Shown here: positions 16,302 through 24,022 of the stretch, piece by piece
Layout: each line of letters begins with the position of its first letter
How positions within the stretch are numbered: position 1 is the first letter of the stretch
Source of the DNA: Thermoleophilia bacterium
GTDB taxonomy: Bacteria; Actinomycetota; Thermoleophilia; Gaiellales; Gaiellaceae
Assembly: GCA_023382435.1 (NCBI GenBank)
Contig: JAHDVS010000002.1
Location: 1-64,000 of the forward strand
Direction: 5' to 3'
DNA: 64,000 nt
The notes under the pieces: model-generated
What the model saw: the letters and a program-made list of their open reading frames with translations, nothing else
Database searches by the model: none
What the model was told of the DNA's origin: nothing
Program-made: the position numbers and the translations under genes

Positions 16302-17117
16302 CTACTCGACGACGATCCCGCTCATGTCCTCGGCTGGCTCGGGAAATTGCGGGTCGAGCTCCCGCAACGTCTCGACGAGCAGGCTCGCGACGGCGGCATT
16401 GCGCACCCACTTGCGATCGGCCGGCACCACGTACCAGGGAGCCCAGGCCGTGGATGTCTTGGTGAGCGCGTCCTCGTAGGCGTCCGTGTAGGCGTCCCAG
16501 AGCGCGCGATCCTCGAGGTCTGCCGCCCGGAACTTCCAGCGTTTCTCCGGATCGTCGAGACGGGCCTGGAGGCGCTCGCGTTGCTCACCGGGCGAAATGT
16601 GGAGGAACACCTTCACGATTGTCGTGCCCTCCTCCGCCAGGATGCGCTCGAGCTCCCGCACGTGCCGGTAGCGCCGACGCCAGACCGCCCTGGGCACGAG
16701 CTTCTTGACGCGGACGACGAGCAGGTCCTCGTAGTGGGAGCGGTTGAAGATGCCGATCTCGCCCCGGGCGGGGCAGACCGCGTGCACGCGCCAGAGGTAG
16801 TCGTGGGCGAGCTCGGTGACGGTCGGCACCTTGAAGGATGCGACCCGGCAGCCCTGCGGGTTCACACCGTGGAAGACATGGCGGATCGTCCCGTCCTTTC
16901 CGGACGTGTCGAGACCCTGGAGGACGACGAGCAGACTGCGGCGAGCCTCCGCCCAGAGACGCTCCTGGAGACCGCGCAGCTCGAGGATCAGCGTGTCGAC
17001 CAGCTCCTGCGACTCCTCCTTGCCGTCGAGCCCGAGCCGGTCGGCAGGATCGCGGTCGCGGATCCCGGCGGCCCGCCCCGGCTGGACGAGCAGGCGCTCG
17101 CGGATCCCGTCGATCAC
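16302..17117 (-). CDS. ppk2: Polyphosphate kinase 2 family protein
   Basis: A 271-residue P-loop kinase of the PPK2 family, which transfers phosphate between polyphosphate and nucleotides. Walker A is LQGLDTSGKDGTI, the following RHVFHGVNPQGCRVASFK region is PPK2-typical, and Walker B lies in IFNRSHYEDLLVVRV. The lid region has RWKFRAADLEDRALWDAY, and the C-terminus has WYVVPADRKWVRN. The length and GVNPQG motif fit the short one-domain class, but ADP versus AMP preference cannot be read here. GTG 17117 overlaps the glutamate dehydrogenase stop (GTGA), making it the last gene of the FNT-gdh-ppk2 operon. Confidence 0.92.
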   Translation of the reverse strand: MIDGIRERLLVQPGRAAGIRDRDPADRLGLDGKEESQELVDTLILELRGLQERLWAEARRSLLVVLQGLDTSGKDGTIRHVFHGVNPQGCRVASFKVPTVTELAHDYLWRVHAVCPARGEIGIFNRSHYEDLLVVRVKKLVPRAVWRRRYRHVRELERILAEEGTTIVKVFLHISPGEQRERLQARLDDPEKRWKFRAADLEDRALWDAYTDAYEDALTKTSTAWAPWYVVPADRKWVRNAAVASLLVETLRELDPQFPEPAEDMSGIVVE

Positions 17118-18376
17118 GGATAGAGGCCCCGTGTCTTCGTCGCGTCGGCGAGCCGCTGCACGCCGAGCCCGTAGGCGGCCAGCCGCATGCTGAGGCCCCG
17201 CTCCTCGTGCAGCGCCCAGGTCTCGTCGAACGCGCTCGTCATCACGATCTCGAGCTGCGCGTTCACCTCGGCCTCCGACCAGAAGTACTTCTGGATCCCC
17301 TGCACCCACTCGAAGTAGGAGACGACGACTCCGCCCGCGTTCGCGAGCACGTCCGGGAGAACGAGCACGCCTCGCTGCTCGAGGATCACATCCGCAGCCG
17401 GGGTGACGGGACCGTTCGCGCCCTCGAGAACGACCCGGGCCCGGACCCGGTCAGCATTGCCCTCGTGAATCACCTGCTCGAGCGCGCAGGGCGCCAGCAG
17501 GTCGCACTCGGTGAGCAAGAGCTCCTCGTTCGTGATCGGCCGGGCCCCGGGCAAGCCGGCGAGCGACCCGGTCGTCGCCTTGTGGGCGAGCGCCGCCTCG
17601 ACGTCGAGCCCGGCCGGGTCGTGAACCCCACCGCTCGAGTCCGAGAGCGCGACGACCCGCGCGCCGTCGCCGGCCAGGAAGCGGGCGAGGAAGCCGCCTA
17701 CGTTCCCGAGACCCTGGATCGCGACGGTCTGCTCGGAGAGCGGGCGCCCCAGCTTCTCGGCCGTGCTGCGGGCGCAGAAGAGCGCGCCGCGCGACGTGGC
17801 CTCGAGGCGGCCATGCGAACCACCGACCTCGAGCGGCTTGCCGGTGACGACCTCCCGCTCCGAGTAGCCCACGTGCATCGAGTACGTGTCGAAGACCCAC
17901 GCCATCACACTCGGGTCGGTGCCGACGTCGGGCGCGAGGATGTCCCGTTCCGGGCCGATGTCGGCGATGATCTCCGCGGTGTAGCGGCGCGTGAGGCGCT
18001 CGAGCTCGCCGCGGGAGAGCTGCTTGGGGTCGCAGGCGATGCCGCCCTTGGCGCCGCCGAACGGGATGCCGGTGAGCGCGCACTTCCAGCTCATCCACAT
18101 CGAAAGCGCACGCACCTCGTCGAGAGTGACGTCCGGGTGGTAGCGGATACCGCCTTTCGCCGGGCCACGTGCGACGTTGTGGGCGACCCGGTAGCCCTCG
18201 AACACCTTCACCGTGCCGTCGTCCATCCGCACCGGTATCGACACGATCAGGGACTTCTTGCAGCGACCGAGGATCTCCGCGATGCTCGGGTCGATCTCGA
18301 ACGCGGCGGCCACCCGCGCGAGTTGCTCGCGGGCGAGCTCGAGCGGGTTCTCGCGCAGGTGCGAGACGGGGCTCAC
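17114..18376 (-). CDS. gdhA: Glutamate dehydrogenase (Glu/Leu/Phe/Val family)
   Basis: A 420-residue amino-acid dehydrogenase interconverting glutamate with 2-oxoglutarate and ammonium. The glutamate-site motif ARGPAKGGIRYHPDV, the catalytic Lys region WKCALTGIPFGGAKGGI and the ILAPDVGTDPSVMAWV segment are all present. The Rossmann GxGxxG is AIQGLGNVGGF. The GTG start at 18376 overlaps the upstream channel gene stop (GTGA), and its own stop overlaps ppk2. The coupling to a channel gene suggests that substrate or ammonium/nitrite traffic is linked to it, but that is inference. Confidence 0.94.
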   Translation of the reverse strand: MSPVSHLRENPLELAREQLARVAAAFEIDPSIAEILGRCKKSLIVSIPVRMDDGTVKVFEGYRVAHNVARGPAKGGIRYHPDVTLDEVRALSMWMSWKCALTGIPFGGAKGGIACDPKQLSRGELERLTRRYTAEIIADIGPERDILAPDVGTDPSVMAWVFDTYSMHVGYSEREVVTGKPLEVGGSHGRLEATSRGALFCARSTAEKLGRPLSEQTVAIQGLGNVGGFLARFLAGDGARVVALSDSSGGVHDPAGLDVEAALAHKATTGSLAGLPGARPITNEELLLTECDLLAPCALEQVIHEGNADRVRARVVLEGANGPVTPAADVILEQRGVLVLPDVLANAGGVVVSYFEWVQGIQKYFWSEAEVNAQLEIVMTSAFDETWALHEERGLSMRLAAYGLGVQRLADATKTRGLYP

Positions 18377-19275
18377 GACCGTACCGCCCCGCCCGCGCGA
18401 GCAGGACGCAGGTACACGAACCAGTAGAGGGCGCCGACGAGGAGGGTTCCGCCGACGATGTTGCCGATCGTGACCGGGATCAGGTTGTCGACGAAGAACG
18501 CGCCCCAGGTCAGGCCGGAGAGGTCGGGCAGGCTGTCGAGCGAGGCGACGAAGCCGGCGTCGCTCTTCACGAACAGCCCGATCGGAATGAAGTACATGTT
18601 CGCGACGGAATGCTCGAAGCCGGCTGCCACGAACGCGGCGATCGGAAGCACGATCGCGAGGATCCGGTCGGTCGTGGTGCGGGCACTGTAACAGAGCCAG
18701 ACCGCCATGCAGACGAGCGCGTTGCACATCACCCCGAGCGCGACCGCCTGGCCGAAGCCGAGCCCGGTCTTGGCGCTCGCGATCGCGAGCGCCTGCGCTC
18801 CGACGGCGCCCCGGCCGAACGTGTGCTGCTGTGTGCCGAACATGAGCGCGGCCGTCGCGATCGCGCCGACGAAGTTCCCCGTGTAGACGACCGCCCAGTT
18901 GCGGGCGAGCTCGACCGTGGAGACCCGCCTGCTCGCCCAGGCCATCACGATCAGGTTGTTGCCGGTGAACAGCTCGGCCCCCGCGATCACGACGAGGATC
19001 AGTCCGAGCGAGAAGACGAGGCCGGCGAGGAGTCTCGCGACGCCGTACGGCAACTCGGTGCCGTTCGCGGTCACCGTGGTGGCGAAGATCGCACCCATCG
19101 CGATGAAGGCGCCCGCGAGGACAGCGAGCGCGAACATGCTCGCGATCGGCAGGGTCGCCTTCACCCGCCCCACGTCGGCCGCGCGCCGCGCCATCTCCGC
19201 GGGGGGCAGGGCGTCGAGGCCGCCCCCGGGGAACGCGGGAGCGACCGGGATCGCGTCACCGGGGGGCACCTTCAT
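18373..19275 (-). CDS. Formate/nitrite transporter (FNT/FocA-NirC) family channel
   Basis: A 300-residue inner-membrane channel with six predicted membrane helices. FNT family marks include the early SMFALAVLAGAFIAMGAIFA segment, the AGAELFTGNN loop, RNWAVVYTGNFVGA, LGVMCNALVCMAVW and the late GFEHSVANMYFIPIGL loop. Members conduct formate, nitrite, hydrosulfide or lactate; which one applies here is not evident. It is the first gene of a minus-strand operon and is translationally coupled to glutamate dehydrogenase. The 156-nt gap upstream is shared with a divergent diguanylate cyclase gene and must hold both promoters. Confidence 0.9.
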   Translation of the reverse strand: MKVPPGDAIPVAPAFPGGGLDALPPAEMARRAADVGRVKATLPIASMFALAVLAGAFIAMGAIFATTVTANGTELPYGVARLLAGLVFSLGLILVVIAGAELFTGNNLIVMAWASRRVSTVELARNWAVVYTGNFVGAIATAALMFGTQQHTFGRGAVGAQALAIASAKTGLGFGQAVALGVMCNALVCMAVWLCYSARTTTDRILAIVLPIAAFVAAGFEHSVANMYFIPIGLFVKSDAGFVASLDSLPDLSGLTWGAFFVDNLIPVTIGNIVGGTLLVGALYWFVYLRPARAGGAVRS

Positions 19276-19431
19276 CTGCGCGCCGTTTCGGCGTCGCGGG
19301 GCGAATACCTGCCAGCGGGCCTCGTTGGACCGTCCCCCGGAAGGGGCACTGCCGCCACGCGGGAGCGGGGATCGGTCGAGTCGACGCCGGTGCCGTTACA
19401 CGAGGCAAGAGCACGTCGACCCCGCCCACCG

Positions 19432-20352
19432 ATGGCTGCGGTGAAACCCCTCTCAACCACCAGGCGAAACGGCACTCCGCTGCGAGTGCTCCTGATCGAG
19501 GGCGACCCGAGCACCGCCCGGCAGCTGCAGGACGCTCTGGCCGCGCGAGGCACGGAGGATTTCGAGCTCGAGTGGGTGCGGGAGCTCGTGCCCGGGCTCG
19601 ACCGGCTCGGCGAGGGCACGGCCGACGTGTGCGTGCTCGACATCGCCCTCGCCGGGTCGGCCGGTGCACGCGCCGTGCTCGCGGCCCGGGTGCAGGCACC
19701 CGGGACGCCGGTGATCGTCCTGGCCGGAGAGGCCGACGAGGAGCAGGCGGCGAAGGCCGTGGCCGAGGGTGCCCACGACTACCTCCTCCGCGAGCAGCTA
19801 CACCCCGATCTGGTCGCGTGGGGAATCACGCAGGCCGCCTACCGCGCGCGCCGATCGCCGCGCTTCCAGAAGGCGCCGATGCTCGACGAGCTGACCGGGA
19901 TCCTGAACGGCCGCGGCCTCGCGACCGTGGGGGAGCGCCAGGTGCGAGTGGCGGCGTTCACGCGGCGCCCGTTCGCGGTCCTGTACGTGGACGTGGACGG
20001 TCTGGCAGGCGTCAACGACCGTCACGGCCGGGAGGCCGGCGACCGGCTGCTGGTCGACGTGGTGACGCTGCTCGCCGGCACGTTCCGCGCCTCCGACGTG
20101 ATCGCGCGCGTCGGCGGCGACGAGGTCTGCGTCGTCCTCTGCGACGTCACCCCGGACGGCTTCGGGGAGGAGCGGGCCCAGGAGCGGCTGGCCGAGTCGC
20201 TCGCGCGCCTGAACGCGAGACGCGAGCATGCCCCCCGGATCGCCCTGACCGTGGGCGCCGCCCGGCTCGACCCGGGCGCCCCCTGCACGTTCGATCAGCT
20301 CCTGCGACGCGCGAGGCACGCGATGCGCGACCGCAAGCGTGCAGCCGCCTGA
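19432..20352 (+). CDS. Diguanylate cyclase with receiver domain (REC-GGDEF)
   Basis: About 306 residues. The N-terminal receiver-like domain (about 15-135) has VLLIEGD, the putative phospho-acceptor Asp in CVLDIAL and a VIVLAGEADEE stretch. The usual KPF Lys region is replaced by YLLREQL, so it may not be a standard phospho-receiver. The C-terminal GGDEF domain (about 145-300) has the active-site variant RVGGDEV. The RxxD inhibitory site RASD lies five residues upstream of it. It should make c-di-GMP from two GTP. A MshEN-containing secretion ATPase occurs at 5.6 kb as a possible effector, but the link is speculative. Confidence 0.87.
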   Translation: MAAVKPLSTTRRNGTPLRVLLIEGDPSTARQLQDALAARGTEDFELEWVRELVPGLDRLGEGTADVCVLDIALAGSAGARAVLAARVQAPGTPVIVLAGEADEEQAAKAVAEGAHDYLLREQLHPDLVAWGITQAAYRARRSPRFQKAPMLDELTGILNGRGLATVGERQVRVAAFTRRPFAVLYVDVDGLAGVNDRHGREAGDRLLVDVVTLLAGTFRASDVIARVGGDEVCVVLCDVTPDGFGEERAQERLAESLARLNARREHAPRIALTVGAARLDPGAPCTFDQLLRRARHAMRDRKRAAA

Positions 20353-20406
20353 CCGGGTGCGGCCCCAGCGGGTACGCTCACCGCGAGAATTCGACGAGGA
20401 GGGGGC

Positions 20407-20844
20407 ATGGCAGGGATCTTTCGGTCGTGCGTGATCGACGCGCCGGCGGAGGCCGTCTGGGCGCGCATTCGCGACTTCAACGGGCTGCCCGGGTGGCACC
20501 CGGCGATCGCGACGAGCGAGATCGAGGAGGGGCGTCCGTCCGACTCGGTCGGCTGCGTGCGCAGCTTCAGGCTCCAGGACGGCGGCCACATCCGGGAGCG
20601 GCTGCTCTCGCTCTCCGACCGCGACCGCTCGTACACCTACTCGATCCTCGAGGCGGCGATGCCGGTGAGCGACTACGTCGCCACGCTGAGCGTGACACCT
20701 GTCACCGACGGGCAGCGCTCCTACGTGCAGTGGACAGCCGAGTTCGTCTGCGACCCGACAGACGAGGCGGGGCTCGTCGAGCTCGTCGGCGACGGGGTGT
20801 TCCAGGGCGGGTTCGACGCCCTGAAAGCGAGCTTCAGCGGATGA
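20407..20844 (+). CDS. SRPBCC family protein (polyketide cyclase/dehydrase-like)
   Basis: A 145-residue START/SRPBCC helix-grip protein. It opens with SCVIDAPAEAVWARIRDFNGLPGWHPAI, the standard N-terminal signature of this family, and ends with the long C-terminal helix GVFQGGFDALKASF. Members bind hydrophobic ligands, and specific roles vary too much to predict. A strong GAGGAGG box lies just before the ATG. The 3' end overlaps the decayed hydantoinase gene on the other strand by 11 nt. Confidence 0.85.
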   Translation: MAGIFRSCVIDAPAEAVWARIRDFNGLPGWHPAIATSEIEEGRPSDSVGCVRSFRLQDGGHIRERLLSLSDRDRSYTYSILEAAMPVSDYVATLSVTPVTDGQRSYVQWTAEFVCDPTDEAGLVELVGDGVFQGGFDALKASFSG

Positions 20845-21298
20845 CGAGGCTCGTCGAGATCCGGCCGACGGCCTCCTCGTGCACGGGGTTCGCGATCGAC
20901 CAGAGCAGGCACACGCCGACCGCCTCGACGGAGCGGGCGGATAGGCTCCGGACGAGCTCGCGCGTCCGGGCCTCGTCGAGCGGCTCGACGATCTCGCCCC
21001 GCGCGCCGATTCGCTCTCGCACCTCGAACGTGAGCCGCCGCGGCACGTACGGTCCGGGTACGGCTCGCCGAAGTCGAACGGATTCGTCTTGCCGCCCTCG
21101 CGCCGCACGAGGACGTCGGGAAATCTCTCCGTCACGAGAAACGCGGTGCGGGCGGTCGTGCGCTCCAGGATCGCGTTCGTCGCGTGGTTCGTCGGGTACA
21201 CGAACAGGTCGGCCCGGGCGAGCAGGTCGGCCGCCGCGAGCCCGTCGAAGATCCGCGCTCAACGTCCCGCCGACGTCGGAGGTGATCCGGTAGCTCAT
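20834..21298 (-). pseudogene. Hydantoinase/oxoprolinase A (HyuA), deleted and frameshifted
   Basis: Pieces of a HyuA N-terminal domain lie in two frames. The start MSYRITSDVGGT is in one frame. IFDGLAAADLLARADLFVYP, TNHATNAILERTTARTAFLV and the following GGKTNPFDFGEPYP are in a second. The rest, PYVPRRLTFEVRERI to EEAVGRIS, is back in the first. Comparison with the family suggests an internal deletion at about 21262 and a 1-nt loss near 21052. The protein also stops after about 150 codons, whereas HyuA is about 680. The ATG overlaps the acyl-CoA synthetase stop as ATGA, so it was once the third gene of that operon. Confidence 0.8.
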
Positions 21299-23241
21299 GC
21301 GCCTCCCGGGTTCAGAGCCCGGATCGCGTCGAGCGACTCCGGGTTCTCGACGGACGAGAGATCGCCGGGGTTGTGCCCCACGGCGACCGCACGCACCGCG
21401 CGGCGGACGATCTTCGCGCTGCGCGTCTTCGGTAGAGCGGGCACGAACACGACCCGGTCGGGCCGGAAGGCCTTGCCGAGCGCCGCCGCGACCGCGGCTG
21501 CAACCTCGCCTGCGAGGACTTCGGACGCCTCGTGCCCGGGCACGAGCACGCAGTAGAGCCAGGCGACCTCACCCTTGACGTCGTGGGGGACGCCCACTGC
21601 GGCCGCCTCGAGCACGGCCTCGTGTCCGACGGCTGCGGACTCGAGCTCGGCCGGACCGACGCGCTTGCCCGCGATGTTGAGCGTGTCGTCGGAGCGCCCG
21701 TGCAGGTACCAGTAGCCGTCCTCGTCGATCGAGGCGAAGTCACCGTGCATCCAGAGGCCGGGAATCGTGCGCCAGTAGGCGTCGAGGTAGCGCTCCCGAT
21801 CGCGCCAGAAGCCCCGTGTCATCCCGGGCCAGGGCCTGCGACAGACGAGCTCGCCGACGTCCCCGCGGACGGGCGCCCCGCCGCGGTCGACGCAGTCGAT
21901 CGCCATGCCGAGGGCGGGGAAGCCGAGCGAGCACTCCTTGATCGGCTCGACGTGCGTGCAGGAGAGGAAGCAGGCGGCGACCTCGGTGCCGCCGGAGATG
22001 TTCACGATCGGGACGCGCCCGCCGCCCACGGTCTCGGCGAGCCAGCGGTACGGCCCGGGGTTCCAGGGCTCCCCGGTCGTGACGAGCGTCCGCAGCGCCG
22101 AGAGGTCGTGGCGGCGCACGATCTCCCCGCCGTGCGGGACGAGCGCCCGAACGAGCGTCGGGGAGAGCCCGATCGCGCCGGCGCGCTCGGAGGCCGCGAG
22201 CGCCCACAGGCGGTCGGGCTCGGGCCAGTCCGGGGCCCCTTCCATGAAGACGACGGTGCCGCCGAGCGCGTGCGCGCCGACCACCGTCCACGGCCCCATG
22301 ATCCAGCCCATGTCGGTGGCGAAGAGGAGCGGCTCGCCCGCCTCGAGATCGGCCTGGTAGGCGACCTCGGCGGCGATCTTGACAAGGAAGCCGCCCTGGA
22401 CGTGCACCGCCCCCTTCGGCTTGCCGGTCGTGCCGGACGTGTAGGCGATCAGGTAGGGGTGTTCCGCTTCGACCGCGAGCGGCGGCAGCGTGCCGGGGGA
22501 GCCGGCGACGGTCTCCTCCCAGTCGAGATCGCGCCCGGAGGTCATCGGGCAGTCGAGACCGAGCCGCCGCCACACGACGACGTGCTCGACGGACGGAGCG
22601 GACGCGAGCGCCTCGTCGAGGATCGCCTTGGCCGGGTGGGGCTTGCCGCGGCGGAGCGCCCCGTCGGCGCAGATCACGACCTTCACCTCGGCGTGCGCGA
22701 GGCGCTCGGCCACCGCGGGGGCGGCGAAGCCGGAGAAGATCGGCACCTGCACCGCGCCGAGGTGCGCGCAGGCGTGGCTGGCGATCGCCACCTCCGGAGA
22801 CATCGGGAGGTACAGACCGACCCGGTCGCCGGCCTCGACGCCGAGCGCGGCCAGGCCCTCCGCGAAGCGGGTGACCTCGCGCGACAGCTCCGCGTACGTG
22901 AGCCGCCCACGCTCCCCGGCCTCGCCGGCGAACACGCAGGCATCGACGGAGGCGAGCCCCGAGCGGGCGTGGCGGTGCACGCACGCCTCGGCGATGTTGA
23001 GGGTCACACCGCGAAACCACGTCGCCCACTCGATCCCGCCGGACTCGTCGAGGATGCGCTCCCATGGCGTCTCGAACGGCAGCTCAAGGTCCTCGACGAC
23101 CGCGGGCCAGAACCACTCGGGCTCCTCCTGCGAGCGCGCCACGAGCTCGCGGTAGCTCTCGATGCCGTGGCGGCGCATGAGCCGGGTCACGTTGGCGCGC
23201 TCGACGACCTCCGGGCTCGGGCTCCAGACGACGTCGGCCAT
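21295..23241 (-). CDS. Acetyl-CoA synthetase-like AMP-forming acyl-CoA ligase
   Basis: A 648-residue ANL-superfamily enzyme that activates a carboxylate with ATP and CoA. Core motifs: the phosphate-binding loop YTSGTTGKPKG, the A5 motif NISGGTEV, the A7-A8 hinge WYLHGRSDDTLNIAGKRVGPAELE and the catalytic Lys near the C-terminus in PKTRSAKIVRR. The N-terminal FDPP-like domain with WFRGVTLNIAEACVHRH is typical of acetyl/propionyl-CoA synthetases rather than long-chain enzymes. The start overlaps the stop of a beta-keto-acid cleavage enzyme remnant by one base. The substrate is probably a short organic acid, released or used together with that former partner. Confidence 0.9.
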   Translation of the reverse strand: MADVVWSPSPEVVERANVTRLMRRHGIESYRELVARSQEEPEWFWPAVVEDLELPFETPWERILDESGGIEWATWFRGVTLNIAEACVHRHARSGLASVDACVFAGEAGERGRLTYAELSREVTRFAEGLAALGVEAGDRVGLYLPMSPEVAIASHACAHLGAVQVPIFSGFAAPAVAERLAHAEVKVVICADGALRRGKPHPAKAILDEALASAPSVEHVVVWRRLGLDCPMTSGRDLDWEETVAGSPGTLPPLAVEAEHPYLIAYTSGTTGKPKGAVHVQGGFLVKIAAEVAYQADLEAGEPLLFATDMGWIMGPWTVVGAHALGGTVVFMEGAPDWPEPDRLWALAASERAGAIGLSPTLVRALVPHGGEIVRRHDLSALRTLVTTGEPWNPGPYRWLAETVGGGRVPIVNISGGTEVAACFLSCTHVEPIKECSLGFPALGMAIDCVDRGGAPVRGDVGELVCRRPWPGMTRGFWRDRERYLDAYWRTIPGLWMHGDFASIDEDGYWYLHGRSDDTLNIAGKRVGPAELESAAVGHEAVLEAAAVGVPHDVKGEVAWLYCVLVPGHEASEVLAGEVAAAVAAALGKAFRPDRVVFVPALPKTRSAKIVRRAVRAVAVGHNPGDLSSVENPESLDAIRALNPGGA

Positions 23242-23680
23242 CAGATCCTGGTCGCCTCCGCGCCCTTGAGCGCGAGCAGCCCGCGGGCCTCGTCGGGGGT
23301 TGCGGGCTCGAGCGACAGCTCGCGCAGGATCCGCACGATCTTCGCGACCTGGTCGGCGTTCGACTGCGCCAGTTCGCCCTTCGCGTAGTAGAGGCTGTCC
23401 TCGAGGCCGACCCGCACGTTGCCCCCCATGATCGCCCCGATCGTGACGAGACGCGTCTGGTGGCGACCGGCGCCGAGGATCGACCAGACGTAGGCGTCCC
23501 CGAACAGGCGATCCGCGGTCCGGCGCATGTGCAGGAGATGATCGGGCTCGGGACCGATGCCGCCGAGGATCCCGAACACCGTCTGCACGAACAGGGGCGG
23601 CTCGACGAGGCCGCGGTCGAGGAAGTGGGCGAGCGTGTACAGGTGCCCGACGTCGTAGCACTCGAACTCGAACCGGGTGC
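23241..23680 (-). pseudogene. Beta-keto acid cleavage enzyme (BKACE, DUF849), 5'-truncated
   Basis: The C-terminal half of a BKACE protein, beginning at TRFEFECYDVGHLYTLA and continuing through FVQTVFGILGGIGPEPDHL, GAIMGGNVRVGLEDSLYY and ADQVAKIVRILRELSLEP to a stop. The N-terminal half with the zinc-binding His residues is missing. BKACE proteins are usually about 270-310 residues, and only about 145 match here. The 19 codons upstream of the match are unrelated. Family members cleave beta-keto acids with acetyl-CoA. The break at about 23680 is the left edge of the segment carrying the GcvP-like genes. Confidence 0.8.
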
Positions 23681-24022
23681 CTAACGCGCCTACTCGCGAC
23701 AGACGCAACGAAGGACACGGAAGCGGATAGCCCACTCAGAAAATGCTCGTTTGCAGGTTTTTTTCTGGGCGGAACCGTCTCTGATGTAGCCCAATGTAGT
23801 GCGGCTCCTCGAGACCGCCGAAGCCGGGATAGGTACGCTCGGGCACGAAGCGCTCGCCATGCGCCGCCCCCTCGACGTCCACCTCGAAGCCTGCAACGAC
23901 CCTCAGACCGTCAACTCAAACGAGCCCGAAACCCTGCCACATCCGTGACGCGGGACAGAGAGACGGTCGCTCGGGGTTATCCTCGCCATGAGCGCGTACC
24001 CCCTTCACTCAGACTGGTCAGG
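23681..24022. other. Non-genic junction region at the left edge of the GcvP-like segment
   Basis: No intact gene. On the minus strand from 23915 one frame reads VDGLRVVAGFEVDVEGAAHG, then ERFVPERTYPGFGGLEEPHY, and stops near 23734. This looks like coding sequence, but I do not recognise the family; it may be another remnant. An imperfect hairpin with arms CTCAGAAAA (about 23735-23743) and TTTTCTGGG is followed on one side by a T-run. Base composition is lower in GC than the flanks. No tRNA, integrase or direct repeat was found. Confidence 0.4.
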
